Shown: piece after piece, positions 9,097-17,877 of the stretch
Layout of the letters: every line of letters begins with the position of its first letter
How positions within the stretch are numbered: position 1 is the first letter of the stretch
Source: JAAZIN01 sp964464625
GTDB taxonomy: Bacteria; Bacillota; Dethiobacteria; DTU022
Length of the DNA stretch: 40,997 nt
Assembly (NCBI GenBank): GCA_964464625.1
Contig: CAYXKD010000014.1
Location: 1-40,997, forward strand
Reading direction: 5' to 3'
The notes under the pieces: model-generated
Told to the model about the DNA's origin: nothing
What the model saw: the letters and a program-made list of their open reading frames with translations, nothing else
Database searches by the model: none
Program-made: the position numbers and the translations under genes

Positions 9097-9136
9097 TTTG
9101 GGTAGATTTGACCATTTGGGCAGATTTGAGTATGAT
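9097..9136 (+). promoter_or_regulatory. promoter with 18-bp-period direct repeats upstream of a lipoprotein gene
   Basis: TTGACC at 9108-9113 and TATGAT at 9131-9136 are 17 bases apart, a good sigma-A promoter 42 bases before the start codon. Two near-identical 15-mers, TTTGGGTAGATTTGA (9097-9111) and TTTGGGCAGATTTGA (9115-9129), overlap the -35 box and fill the spacer with an 18-base period. Such placement would suit a regulator that occupies tandem sites; which one is unknown. Confidence 0.55.
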
Positions 9137-9177
9137 TATTCACAGGGAGTATTAATAAAATTGAGGTGAGCGAAGAG

Positions 9178-9690
9178 ATGAAAAGAGTGTTGGTTGTTGT
9201 GGCCGCCCTGCTCCTGCTGCTGCCCCTGACCGGTTGCGGCATCATCAAGAAGAAGGTAGCCGAAAAGATCACGGATAAAATCAGTGAGGGCATTATGGAG
9301 AAGGTAATTGGAGAGGACGTAGATGTTGATATTGAAGACGGCAAGATCACGGTCACGGGCGATGACGGCGCGAAATGGACCACGGGCGGCGTCGAGTGGC
9401 CTGAAGAGGGGGCGGCGTCCCGGATCCCGCGGTTCGATGGGGGCAGGCTCGAGACATCAATGAATGCGGAGGATAACTGCTGGCTGCACTTGGAAGATGT
9501 GGAAGAAGATGATTACCGGCAATATGTTGAGGTGCTGAAAGATGCGGGCTTTGTCTTGCAAGCAGGGGAGTATACGGACGCAGATTCTCTGGGCTACAAC
9601 GCTGGCAAGGACGGTGAGCTGCTGGTGATGACGAGCTACGACCGCAACAATGGTGAATTGGGCATACAGGTGATAGTGACAGGAGAATAG
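9178..9690 (+). CDS. small lipoprotein of unknown function
   Basis: 170 residues. A GTG twelve bases upstream is in frame, but the ATG chosen here has GAGGTGAG at the right distance. The signal peptide MKRVLVVVAALLLLLPLTGC has a lipobox with Cys20, so it should be an exported membrane-anchored lipoprotein. After a lysine-rich helix come an acidic beta-rich stretch (VDVDIEDGKITVTGDDG) and a C-terminal alpha/beta segment containing YRQYVEVLKDAGFVLQ, reminiscent of small Clostridia lipoproteins of unknown role. It has its own promoter and no operon partner. Confidence 0.8.
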   Translation: MKRVLVVVAALLLLLPLTGCGIIKKKVAEKITDKISEGIMEKVIGEDVDVDIEDGKITVTGDDGAKWTTGGVEWPEEGAASRIPRFDGGRLETSMNAEDNCWLHLEDVEEDDYRQYVEVLKDAGFVLQAGEYTDADSLGYNAGKDGELLVMTSYDRNNGELGIQVIVTGE

Positions 9691-9860
9691 TGTACTCCGG
9701 TGCAGCCCGGGCAGCAGGACGGAGCGGCACCGGCATCTACCGGCAGAAGACTCTCCGGGTAGGGTTTTCTGCCATTATATTTCCGGGAGAGGATTTTGCA
9801 CCTCTTTGCAGAAAACAGAATTAAGGAGAACCGAAATATTTGCTGCGGGGGGGATATTCT

Positions 9861-10493
9861 ATGTTTGTCCAGGATTATATGTCTGCAGACCTGGTGACGG
9901 TGGAGCCCGAGAGCACCCTGGGAGAGGCGCTCAATTTAATGAAGGATCGCTCGATCCGGCGGCTTCCGGTGGTTTCCAAAGGGGATATCGTGGGGTTGGT
10001 TACTGAGCAGGATCTGATGAAGGCCTCACCATCTCCTGCAACGAGCCTCTCAGTGTGGGAGATAAATTACCTTTTCCCGAAAATAAAAATTAAAGATATC
10101 ATGACAAAAGAAATATTCACGGTAACCCCTGAAACGATCCTTGAAAAGGCTGCGCTGATCATGCAGGAAAAGAAGATTAGCACCCTGCCGGTGGTCAAGG
10201 AAAACCGGGTTGTGGGGATTATCACCGAAAGTGATATTTTTAAGGCTTTTATTGATGTGCTGGGTTTAAATCATCCCAGCATTCGTGTGACCCTGCAGGT
10301 TGAAGACCAGGTGGGGATGCTGGAGAAAATCGCAGGGGTGCTGCGTGCCGCCGGGATCAATATTATTTCTACCAATGTCCAGCGTTTCACTGATGAACGG
10401 GTCAACCTGATCCTGCGGCTCAATTCGGAAGATATTGATGGAGTGAAGCAGGTTTTTGAAAAGGCGGGGATGGAAGTGGTACACATTTGCTAG
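9861..10493 (+). CDS. CBS-CBS-ACT domain protein (AcuB-like)
   Basis: 210 residues. Two tandem CBS domains (about 1-60, VQDYMSADLVTVEPESTLGEAL; and 75-140, KDIMTKEIFTVTPETILEKAAL) are followed by an ACT domain (about 145-210, RVTLQVEDQVGMLEKIAGVLRAAGINI). This is the layout of Bacillus AcuB. CBS pairs bind adenylates and ACT domains bind small ligands such as amino acids, so a cytoplasmic ligand-sensing regulator is expected; the target is unknown. The ATG start has a run of seven G eight bases upstream, better than the TTG 21 bases earlier in the same frame. Convergent with the histidine kinase gene. Confidence 0.87.
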   Translation: MFVQDYMSADLVTVEPESTLGEALNLMKDRSIRRLPVVSKGDIVGLVTEQDLMKASPSPATSLSVWEINYLFPKIKIKDIMTKEIFTVTPETILEKAALIMQEKKISTLPVVKENRVVGIITESDIFKAFIDVLGLNHPSIRVTLQVEDQVGMLEKIAGVLRAAGINIISTNVQRFTDERVNLILRLNSEDIDGVKQVFEKAGMEVVHIC

Positions 10494-10588
10494 AATTGCT
10501 ACGGGGAGGGGACTTTGGCTGTGGGGCATGCGCCAGCTCCGGGTTGCTCCAGTGCTAACAAAAAATTTACCAGCCTAAAATTCTAACA

Positions 10589-12073
10589 CTAAAGATCTGC
10601 TTTTTGGGGCAACCAGATGCTGACAATAGTACCCTTCCCCGGCTCGCTCTCCACCGACACCCTGCCGCCGTGCAGTTCGACGATTCGCTTGACAATAGCC
10701 AAACCCAGGCCGGTTCCGGTCTCACAGCGGGTCCGCGCCTTGTCTACCTTGTAAAACCTGTTCCAGATCAGGGGCAGATCTGCAGCGGGGATGCCCGATC
10801 CTTTGTCGGCAACACTGATCATGATCCCTTCGCCATCATAATGCAGGGAAAGCTTAATCTCTGATCCGGGGGGACTGAAGCGGATAGCGTTTTCCACAAG
10901 GTTCACCATGATCTGGTGGAGTCGCATTTCATCAGCTTCGATATCAGGTACATACTCCTGAACGTGTAAAGAAAGGGTAATATCTTTTAAAGCGGCGGTG
11001 TAATGCAGCTGTTTTAGGGAACGGCCCAGCGCTGCCCCGGGGGCGCACCTTTCTTTCTGCAGGGTGAACCCCTGGGATTCCAGGCCGGTCAGATCAAGCA
11101 AATCCTGGACCAGGCGGCCTAGAAAAACAGTATCTTTATGCATGATCTCCAGATAATTATCCCTTTCTCCGGCGGAACATTTCCCCTCCTTGAGCAGCTC
11201 TGTGAAACCCTGTAGCGAGGTCAGCGGGGCACGAAACTCGTGAGAGACGTGAGAGATAAATTCCTGCTGTAACTCGACAAGGCGGTGTTGTTGTTCAATG
11301 GTTGTTCCGAAATGTTCTATGGCATAATTCAGGGTATCAGCCAGCTGGCCAAGCTCATCATTGGAACTGTAATTAATCCGGTTTTGATAGTCACCCTGGG
11401 AAACAGACAGGGCGACACGGCTCATATCCTCAAGAGGCCGGGCGATCTTTCGCGAAAGGGAATAGCCCAGAAATAATGCCAGAATAGTGGCTCCGCCGGC
11501 GGCATAGAAAACCAATCTTTTCAATTTGGAGATAGTTACGGTGACTGGCCAGAGAGGATGGCATATGGCCAGGGCACCGATAACATTCATTTTTTCATCT
11601 TTGATGCTGACAATCCCTTCATCGAAGATGGAGCCGGGGTTTTCATAGATGGGGGTCATATGGATAAGGCTGTTGTAATCGGGTCCCGTGATCTGCTTGG
11701 TAACATAATTACCGGCAAGCACATGCGCAATTTCATATTTTTCAACCTGAAGCCCCAGTTTATGGGGATCGATACCAGCCGTGGTGATAATGGAACCCTG
11801 TCCATCGATGACCCACAGGTAGGTGTCGTATGAGAAAGCAATGGTCTCTGCCATCCGGGATAGGGTCAAAAGGTCCTTCTCCAGAAGAGGCCTTTCCAGA
11901 AGTGAAGCCGCCTTTTCACCCTGGCCTTCAAGCTGAAAGCCCTCGATGCTGAAAAAATATTTTTGCATCAAGTTGATAAAGATAATTGCGATAACTCCCA
12001 GCACCGCCAGGGTAACCACAAGGTAGCTGATCATCAGCCGGGTAAAGATCCTTTTAGGCGTTGTGATCTTCAT
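10589..12073 (-). CDS. sensor histidine kinase (OmpR-group partner)
   Basis: 494 residues. Membrane segments at about 15-36 and 187-206 bracket an extracytoplasmic sensor region of about 150 residues with a dCACHE/PAS-like look (YDTYLWVIDGQGSIITTAGIDP). HAMP follows, then the HisKA box FISHVSHEFRAPLTSLQG with phospho-acceptor His278, and the ATPase domain with N box HQIMVNLVENAIRF, G1 DKGSGIPAAD and G2 GTGLGLAIVKRI. Overlaps the response regulator gene by four bases and is its second cistron. The signal is unknown. Confidence 0.93.
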   Translation of the reverse strand: MKITTPKRIFTRLMISYLVVTLAVLGVIAIIFINLMQKYFFSIEGFQLEGQGEKAASLLERPLLEKDLLTLSRMAETIAFSYDTYLWVIDGQGSIITTAGIDPHKLGLQVEKYEIAHVLAGNYVTKQITGPDYNSLIHMTPIYENPGSIFDEGIVSIKDEKMNVIGALAICHPLWPVTVTISKLKRLVFYAAGGATILALFLGYSLSRKIARPLEDMSRVALSVSQGDYQNRINYSSNDELGQLADTLNYAIEHFGTTIEQQHRLVELQQEFISHVSHEFRAPLTSLQGFTELLKEGKCSAGERDNYLEIMHKDTVFLGRLVQDLLDLTGLESQGFTLQKERCAPGAALGRSLKQLHYTAALKDITLSLHVQEYVPDIEADEMRLHQIMVNLVENAIRFSPPGSEIKLSLHYDGEGIMISVADKGSGIPAADLPLIWNRFYKVDKARTRCETGTGLGLAIVKRIVELHGGRVSVESEPGKGTIVSIWLPQKADL

Positions 12074-12768
12074 TGTTCACTTTCACCGGCATCAAATTTG
12101 TAGCCCACACCCCAGACAGTGTGGATATATTGCTCCTTAACGCCGCCCTCTTTGATTTTTTGACGCAGGTTTTTGATATGCTCATCAATGGTGCGGCTGG
12201 CGCCGATATAATCGTAACCCCAGACCAGCTCCATTAGCTCCTCGCGGGAATAGACTCGTCCCGGGCGAAGCGCCAGCTGGTAGAGCAGGTCAAATTCTTT
12301 GGGGGTAAGGAGAACCCTGTTCCCCTTTGCGGTGACGAGGCGGTTTTGGGGGTTGATAGTGATCCCCGGAGCCGTTAGCAGTGGACGCTCAAAAGAGGTG
12401 GCCTTGCTCGATCTCCGTAAAATAGCTTCCACACGTGCTGTTAACTCCCGCAGGCTGAAGGGTTTGACAACATAGTCATCAGCGCCCAGTTTGAGACCGA
12501 GGACCCTGTCTATTTCATCGCCCCGCGCGGTGAGGATGATAATGGGGGTATCATTACCGGCGGCGCGGAGTTCGCGACAGATTTCAAAACCATCTTTTTC
12601 CGGTAGCATCAGATCAAGGATGATAAGATCAAATTTTTTGTTAATAGCGCGGATGAATCCGCTGCGTCCGTTTTCTTCCAGGCTAACATCGTAGCCTTCA
12701 CGGCCCAGGCATGCCCTTAGAAGGGTGAGAATGTGTTGATCATCCTCAATCACCAGGATATCTGCCAT
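12070..12768 (-). CDS. OmpR/PhoB-family response regulator
   Basis: 232 residues. Receiver domain with acidic pocket (Glu8-Asp9-Asp10), phospho-acceptor Asp52 in LIILDLMLPEKDG, Thr80 and Lys102 (GADDYVVKPF). The C-terminal winged helix is the transcriptional-regulator-C type (LTPKEFDLLYQLALRPGRVYSREELMELVWG, then SRTIDEHIKNLRQKIKE). It acts as a DNA-binding regulator phosphorylated by the kinase encoded immediately downstream. First gene of the pair; no clear consensus promoter is visible in the 69 bases ahead of it. The glycosyltransferase gene upstream on the same strand may be co-transcribed. Confidence 0.95.
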   Translation of the reverse strand: MADILVIEDDQHILTLLRACLGREGYDVSLEENGRSGFIRAINKKFDLIILDLMLPEKDGFEICRELRAAGNDTPIIILTARGDEIDRVLGLKLGADDYVVKPFSLRELTARVEAILRRSSKATSFERPLLTAPGITINPQNRLVTAKGNRVLLTPKEFDLLYQLALRPGRVYSREELMELVWGYDYIGASRTIDEHIKNLRQKIKEGGVKEQYIHTVWGVGYKFDAGESEQ

Positions 12769-12837
12769 CTTGAATCTACCTCTTCAATATTCTCTAATAA
12801 AGTAAGCTTATCAGAATAGAGAGGATTTGTCTGCGCT

Positions 12838-14130
12838 TTATTCTTCACGTGCCTGTACAGTGAGGCGGCCCGTTTGGAGCCGCCGACGAGGGCTGGCATA
12901 ACTAAACTCCCGGTGCCCAATAGCTCTGGAGTGACTGGTAGACATCCAAAGGCTATTTCGAAAACTGAAGAGGGCAACAAAAATAATAAGGAGCCAGGTG
13001 GTACAGAAGAGGGGATAAAGGGGATAGTAAATAAATGATTTTGGCGGCAGCCTGTCCAGTAGTATTGTCAGTGGGGGAAGAAGGTAGGGGCAGGCTAAAA
13101 GCAGAATGCTTAGAGAGGGGAAGTGGGTTTTTAAAAAGAAATAAGGTGATCCCGTGCTTATACCTGGAAAGAGCATGGTTGTAAAACCCAGAAGGGCGCT
13201 GCAGGAGATGACGAAAAGCTGCATCAGGCGCAATCCTCCCTCGATCTGGGCGGGGTTGCCCCGGGCAAACCCTTTGCCAAGAAGTCGAGGTGCGTAGCGG
13301 ATAGCCACATTGATCTGGCCCCGGGCCCAGCGCAGCCGCTGACGGCAGGAGAGGAGGAAGTTAAGGGGTTTTTCATCGTAAACCCGCGTTTCCAAAGCAA
13401 AAGTGGTGCGGTACCCTTTCAACAGCGCCTGCATGGAGTACTCCAGATCCTCCGTCAATGTAGAGGTGGACCAGCCGATTTCCCTAAGAACATCCCTTGA
13501 AATGCAAACCCCCGTTCCGGCCAGGGCGGCGCTCAACCCGAGGTTGTAGCGGGCCAGGAGAAGAAACCTGTTGTTATACCAGAAAGTAAGGCTGTAAGCT
13601 GCAGTAACCCAGTTGTCGTAGGGATTTTTTGAATCGATAAAGCATTGAATGAGCTTCTCCCCCTCCAGTAGCCGGTTGTTCATTACCCGGAGGAAATTGG
13701 GGGCTACCAGATTATCGGCATCAAAAAAAACTGCGGCATCGTAAAGGGTTCCGGCCCCTGTGCCTGTTAAACCGATCCTTTTCAGAGCATCTTCAAGAGC
13801 ATACCCTTTGCTCCGGCGCTGGCTGTCGAAACGTTCCCAGACCGTGACACCGTAGGTGCGTGCCACCCTGGCAGTATCATCGCTGCAGTTGTCGGCTATG
13901 ATATAGATGTCATAGAGCTGTTTTGGATAGTCCAGCTCCAGCAGGCTCTCAATGAGCTTGCCCAATACCGGGGCTTCGTTGTGCGCCGGCACTATTACAG
14001 CGAAACGGCTCTGCGGCGAATGTTCCTGCCGGCATCGCCTGCTGAAGAGGCCGGCCAGTGCCAGTAGCAGATAGTAGATACCGAATATGAAGACGATGCA
14101 TTGAATGGTGCTGATGATTAAATTGATCAT
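12838..14130 (-). CDS. membrane glycosyltransferase family 2
   Basis: 430 residues. An N-terminal membrane helix, then a GT-A domain with VIVPAHNEAPVLGKLIESLL and IIADNCSDDTARVARTYG, the metal-binding FFDADN, the acceptor-site TEDLEYSMQALLKGY and the processive-type QRLRWARGQ (QxxRW). Three or four C-terminal membrane helices follow. This matches polysaccharide or N-acetylglucosaminyl transferases of the BcsA/NodC/IcaA grade that move sugar from a nucleotide donor at the inner membrane face. No partner polysaccharide genes are present, so the product is unknown. Excellent start site (GAGGAGG, five bases before ATG). Confidence 0.9.
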   Translation of the reverse strand: MINLIISTIQCIVFIFGIYYLLLALAGLFSRRCRQEHSPQSRFAVIVPAHNEAPVLGKLIESLLELDYPKQLYDIYIIADNCSDDTARVARTYGVTVWERFDSQRRSKGYALEDALKRIGLTGTGAGTLYDAAVFFDADNLVAPNFLRVMNNRLLEGEKLIQCFIDSKNPYDNWVTAAYSLTFWYNNRFLLLARYNLGLSAALAGTGVCISRDVLREIGWSTSTLTEDLEYSMQALLKGYRTTFALETRVYDEKPLNFLLSCRQRLRWARGQINVAIRYAPRLLGKGFARGNPAQIEGGLRLMQLFVISCSALLGFTTMLFPGISTGSPYFFLKTHFPSLSILLLACPYLLPPLTILLDRLPPKSFIYYPLYPLFCTTWLLIIFVALFSFRNSLWMSTSHSRAIGHREFSYASPRRRLQTGRLTVQAREE

Positions 14131-14306
14131 ATTGCCTCCTCATGAAAGTTCTACACACTGAGTAAATCAAAATAATAAAAAGTTTTTGTCAGCAACATGT
14201 AAATAAATTGTAAAGAATAAATTTCTTTAAGAAGAAGGAATCAACAGAGTGATCAAGAATACAAATAGCAGCTAATTTTGATCATTGGAACGGGGGATGT
14301 AGCTTA

Positions 14307-14663
14307 GTGGCTGTCAAAAAAAACAAAGATATACTTTTTATACATGAAATTGAAGGGGTGGCCGCTCAAAACGCTATACCAGTCACCAGCGGCTCAACGG
14401 GCCCGCTACAACCCTGCCATGTTCTGGACGGTACTATCTACATTTCTGTCCGGGCTATTATGAGCCAGGATGATGACCATGACGGGAGAGCAGATATTTC
14501 CGCTCCCTACCAGGTAAAGAGGGTTCTGCCGGACCACAGTGAAGCGGACACCCTGATAATGCACTGTTTGCCTGCGCACCGGGGTGAAAAAATAACTGAT
14601 GAATTGATTGAGGACCGACGATCCATCGCCTTTGATGAAGCCGGGAACCACCTTTATATTTAG
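14307..14663 (+). pseudogene. ornithine carbamoyltransferase remnant with large internal deletion
   Basis: A 118-codon frame that still reads as pieces of OTC (ArgF). Residues about 24-40 (IPVTSGSTGPLQPCHVL) correspond to the conserved VPVINGLTDxxHPCQAL. Then roughly 100 residues are missing, and the frame resumes with SVRAIMSQ, equivalent to TDVWASMGQ. The C-terminus is the best kept: PYQVKRVL, IMHCLPAHRGEKITDELI, and SIAFDEAGNHL (OTC: SVVFDEAENRLHAQ). The carbamoyl-phosphate STRT loop is absent, so it cannot catalyse the reaction. A GTG start with GGGGGA ahead could still allow translation. Directly upstream, by 58 bases, of the cDPGS-like GTPase gene. Identification rests on motif alignment from memory. 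Confidence 0.78.
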
Positions 14664-14721
14664 AGGGGTACTCAGGCGCCGGTTACCATTACAATAATCT
14701 AAAATCAAAGGAGTGCCAACG

Positions 14722-16035
14722 ATGGATCAGGGGACAAATGTGATCATTATGGGCGCCGCCGGGCGCGATTTTCATAATTTCAACCTTTTTTACAGGGATA
14801 ATCCTTATTACCGCGTAGTTGCTTTTACTGCAGCGCAGATACCCCATATTGACGACCGGACTTATCCGGCCGGACTGGCCGGATCGCTTTATCCCGAGGG
14901 GATACCTATCTACCCCGAAAAGGATCTTATTGCGCTTATTGAAAAGCACGATGTCAGCGAAATATTATTTGCTTACAGCGATGTGACGCATAATTATGTT
15001 ATGTCAAAAGCATCGGCGGTGATGGCCGCAGGAGCTAATTTTAGACTTCTCGGACCAAAGTCAACGATGCTCAAGTCGAGCAAGCCTGTTGTAGCGGTGA
15101 CTGCGGTCCGCACCGGAGTGGGGAAAAGTCAGACTACCCGGAAGGTCTGTGAAATACTGCGCAGCAGGGGTAAGAAAGTGGTTGTGGTACGCCATCCCAT
15201 GCCCTATGGGGATCTGACGGAGCAGGTTTGCCAGCGTTTCGGTTCCCATGAAGACCTGGAGCTTTTCAACTGCACTATCGAGGAGCGCGAAGAATATGAA
15301 CCGCATCTTGATTGTGGAACAGTTGTTTATGCCGGGGTGGATTACGGACTGATCCTGGCAGAAGCGGAAAAAGAGGCCGATGTAATTGTCTGGGATGGTG
15401 GAAATAATGATTTTTCTTTTTATGAGGCTGATATCTATATTACGCTCGTTGATCCGCACCGTCCGGGACACGAACTGGTCTATCATCCCGGTGAAACAAA
15501 CATGCGTTTAGCTGATGTGATTGTAATAAACAAAGTAGAGACGGCCAGTCTGGGTGACACCGGCATTGTTATGGAAAATATCCGCCACCTTAATGAAAAG
15601 GCCGTCATCGTTGAAGCCGCCTCCCCGATTTATATTGAAGGGGAAAATGGTGTCAGGGGTAAACGTGTTCTTGTGGTTGAAGACGGCCCCACCCTGACTC
15701 ATGGAGAGATGGCCTATGGCGCAGGGTTGATTGCAGCGAAGAAATACGGCGCCGCCGCTCTGGTGGATCCGCGACCCTTTGCAGCAGGCATGATAGAGGA
15801 GGTTTTTGAAGAATACCCCCACATCGGTGCTTATTTGCCGGCAATGGGCTATGGAGAGCAGCAGATCCGCGATCTGGAGCTGACGATAAATCGCTCTGAT
15901 GCTGAACTGGTGATCATAGCCACGCCTATCGATCTGCGCCGGGTGATGCGCATTGACAAACCTGCATTGAGAATAAAATACGAGTTGCAGGAGCTGGGCA
16001 AGCCCACACTTGCTGATCTGCTGCCCCACTTTTAA
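14722..16035 (+). CDS. cyclic 2,3-diphosphoglycerate synthetase-like GTPase (COG2403 type)
   Basis: 437 residues. An N-terminal Rossmann-like domain opens NVIIMGAAGRDFHNFN (about 7-21) and keeps the FAYSDVTHNYVM segment. The P-loop AVRTGVGKSQTTRKV has its GKS at 134-136, and VIVWDGGNNDFSFY (Walker-B-like) and INKVE (NKxD-like, guanine recognition) follow. This is the family of archaeal cyclic 2,3-diphosphoglycerate synthetase, present in some bacteria where its substrate is not established. The ATG start has AAAGGAG eight bases ahead; an in-frame GTG nine bases earlier overlaps that site. A hairpin terminator follows it. The preceding OTC remnant may once have shared its transcript. Confidence 0.85.
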   Translation: MDQGTNVIIMGAAGRDFHNFNLFYRDNPYYRVVAFTAAQIPHIDDRTYPAGLAGSLYPEGIPIYPEKDLIALIEKHDVSEILFAYSDVTHNYVMSKASAVMAAGANFRLLGPKSTMLKSSKPVVAVTAVRTGVGKSQTTRKVCEILRSRGKKVVVVRHPMPYGDLTEQVCQRFGSHEDLELFNCTIEEREEYEPHLDCGTVVYAGVDYGLILAEAEKEADVIVWDGGNNDFSFYEADIYITLVDPHRPGHELVYHPGETNMRLADVIVINKVETASLGDTGIVMENIRHLNEKAVIVEAASPIYIEGENGVRGKRVLVVEDGPTLTHGEMAYGAGLIAAKKYGAAALVDPRPFAAGMIEEVFEEYPHIGAYLPAMGYGEQQIRDLELTINRSDAELVIIATPIDLRRVMRIDKPALRIKYELQELGKPTLADLLPHF

Positions 16036-16049
16036 CTGACAATGCAATC

Positions 16050-16079
16050 AACCCTCCCTCAGGGGAGGGTTTAATTTTT
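16050..16079 (+). terminator. rho-independent terminator after the cDPGS-like gene
   Basis: Nine-base stem AACCCTCCC / GGGAGGGTT with loop TCAG (16050-16071), followed by TAATTTTT. Begins 15 bases after the stop codon. Confidence 0.85.
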
Positions 16080-16137
16080 GGCAGCGCCGGTATGCATCCT
16101 GTTCAGGCAGCACTGTATCTTTTTTTTGGGTGCCCTG

Positions 16138-16146
16138 TGGTAAAAT
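16138..16146 (+). promoter_or_regulatory. extended -10 promoter before threonine aldolase
   Basis: TGGTAAAAT is an extended -10 element (TGn plus TAAAAT), placed 33 bases before the start codon and just after the upstream terminator. No convincing -35 is visible. Confidence 0.45.
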
Positions 16147-16178
16147 AAACAGAAGCGAACAGAGGAGGCAGGGAGAAA

Positions 16179-17198
16179 ATGATCGATCTGCGAAGTGATA
16201 CGGTAACTCAACCCACTGAAGAGATGCGCCGGGCTATGGCGGAGGCGGAGCTGGGTGACGATGTGTACGGTGAAGACCCCTCAGTTAACCGCTTGCAGGA
16301 GCTGGCGGCTCATATTCTGGGAAAGGAAGATGCCCTGCTTGTAACCAGCGGCACCCAGGGGAACCAGGTTTCCATACTTGCTCACTGCTGTCCCGGCAGC
16401 GAAGTGATCATTGAAGAAGAGGGGCACATCTTTTTCTACGAGGCGGGAGCGGCCTCGGCGCTGGCGGGGGTGCAGTTTCGGACCATAAAGGGAGAAAGGG
16501 GGACTCCCGGGACTTCTCTGGTGAAGGAGGCCATCCGCGAGGAGAATATCCATTTTCCCCCCACTTCCCTGATCTGCCTGGAGAATACTCATAACCGTGC
16601 CGGTGGAGCGGTAATTCCCCTGGAAAAGATGGAGGCCCTGTACAAAGTGGCCCAAGATCATGCCATCCCGGTGCATCTTGATGGAGCCCGTTTGTTCAAT
16701 GCAGCCGTCGCTTCAGGAGTGCCGGCGCGAAGCATTGCCGCTTTTGCCGATACAGTGCAGGTCTGCCTTTCAAAAGGGCTGGCCGCCCCTGTGGGCTCCA
16801 TTATAGCCGGTTCGCGGGAATGGATTGCAAAGGCGAGGCGCTGGCGCAAACGCCTGGGGGGCGGAATGCGCCAGGCCGGGATCATTGCCGCACCGGGGAT
16901 TGTTGCTTTAGAGACAATGGTGGAACGGCTGGCCCAAGATCATGCCAATGCCGGCTTCTTGGCCGAAAGGCTGGCCGGGATAGCTGGAATCGAAGTGAAT
17001 CCTGAGCTGGTAGATACGAATATTGTTATAGCCGGGCTAAAGAAAATGGCAGCGGCGGAATTTTGCCAGGCTTTACGTAAAAGAGGCGTGCTTCTTAATT
17101 CCGTTAGCACCCGCCAGGTACGCTTTGTAACTCATAAAGATATTTCACAGGCTGATATTGAGAAAACTTTGCAGGAGATAAGTGTCATTGTAAAATAG
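16179..17198 (+). CDS. ltaE: low-specificity L-threonine aldolase
   Basis: 339 residues, full length for the family. Cleaves L-threonine and L-allo-threonine to glycine and acetaldehyde using PLP. The opening IDLRSDTVTQPTEEMRRAM and GDDVYGEDPSVNRL are hallmark sequences. VTSGTQGNQVSILAH contacts the cofactor phosphate, HLDGARLFNA holds the PLP-stacking Asp/Arg region, and the PLP Schiff-base lysine is Lys199 in CLSKGLAAPVGS. The ATG follows GGCAGGGAG. Own promoter and probably monocistronic. Confidence 0.95.
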   Translation: MIDLRSDTVTQPTEEMRRAMAEAELGDDVYGEDPSVNRLQELAAHILGKEDALLVTSGTQGNQVSILAHCCPGSEVIIEEEGHIFFYEAGAASALAGVQFRTIKGERGTPGTSLVKEAIREENIHFPPTSLICLENTHNRAGGAVIPLEKMEALYKVAQDHAIPVHLDGARLFNAAVASGVPARSIAAFADTVQVCLSKGLAAPVGSIIAGSREWIAKARRWRKRLGGGMRQAGIIAAPGIVALETMVERLAQDHANAGFLAERLAGIAGIEVNPELVDTNIVIAGLKKMAAAEFCQALRKRGVLLNSVSTRQVRFVTHKDISQADIEKTLQEISVIVK

Positions 17199-17332
17199 AA
17201 TAGCGGATGTTGCGGGGAGGAATTTTATTCGATGCAGGGTGATGCTTCTTCAGGGTGGTACCGCTTTGCACCTCGATTTCTAGGGCTGAGTAAGTTCACG
17301 GGTAGAAAAGAAAGGGAGAACTACATTAAACC

Positions 17333-17824
17333 ATGGCGATTTTTATTGGCCGGTTTTTGCTTACTGCTGAACTGCTGAACAGGGCAGCCTCCCCTTTAAT
17401 CAAAAAGCAATACCGCTTTCTGAAGGACCTTTCTTTTCGGATCAAGGATGATTATATAACGGCAGAGATGAGGGGCAGCTACAGTTTGCTGTCCTTCGAA
17501 GGATTTGTGGCCTTGCGCCTGCTGGAATTCATCTTCTGTTCCCCGGTGTACCGTGTGGATTTGCAGTTGTCTGCAGAAGTGCGCCCCCGCTTTTTAAGAC
17601 CTTTGATGATAAGCCTGCTCAAAAGGGAGTTCGCCCGCCTGCCTGGAGTGAACTGGCGGGGTGATCAGCTGCGGCTTGACCTTGCAGAAATGCCCTTCTT
17701 TGTACAGGTCAAAGAGGCCCGGGCCTGGTGTGGCCTTTTTTCAAAACTCCGGGCTAACTGGGATGCGGATGAGAAGGGCGGGCTGCTTTTCAATTTCCAC
17801 TTCGATGAAGCTGAGCTGATGTGA
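17333..17824 (+). CDS. hypothetical protein
   Basis: 163 residues, not recognised. Soluble, rich in Leu, Phe and Arg, with alternating amphipathic helices (RPRFLRPLMISLLKREFARL) and a C-terminal FNFHFDEAEL. No signal peptide, membrane span or cysteine motif. Start ATG with AAAGGGAG 14 bases ahead, longer than ideal. It lies after threonine aldolase and ends convergently with the yolD gene. Codon use and frame length support a real gene. Confidence 0.65.
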   Translation: MAIFIGRFLLTAELLNRAASPLIKKQYRFLKDLSFRIKDDYITAEMRGSYSLLSFEGFVALRLLEFIFCSPVYRVDLQLSAEVRPRFLRPLMISLLKREFARLPGVNWRGDQLRLDLAEMPFFVQVKEARAWCGLFSKLRANWDADEKGGLLFNFHFDEAELM

Positions 17825-17877
17825 CAGAAACCGGCTTTTCTGGCCCCCCTGTTTTCCCTTCTTTGTTTCTCGCACCT

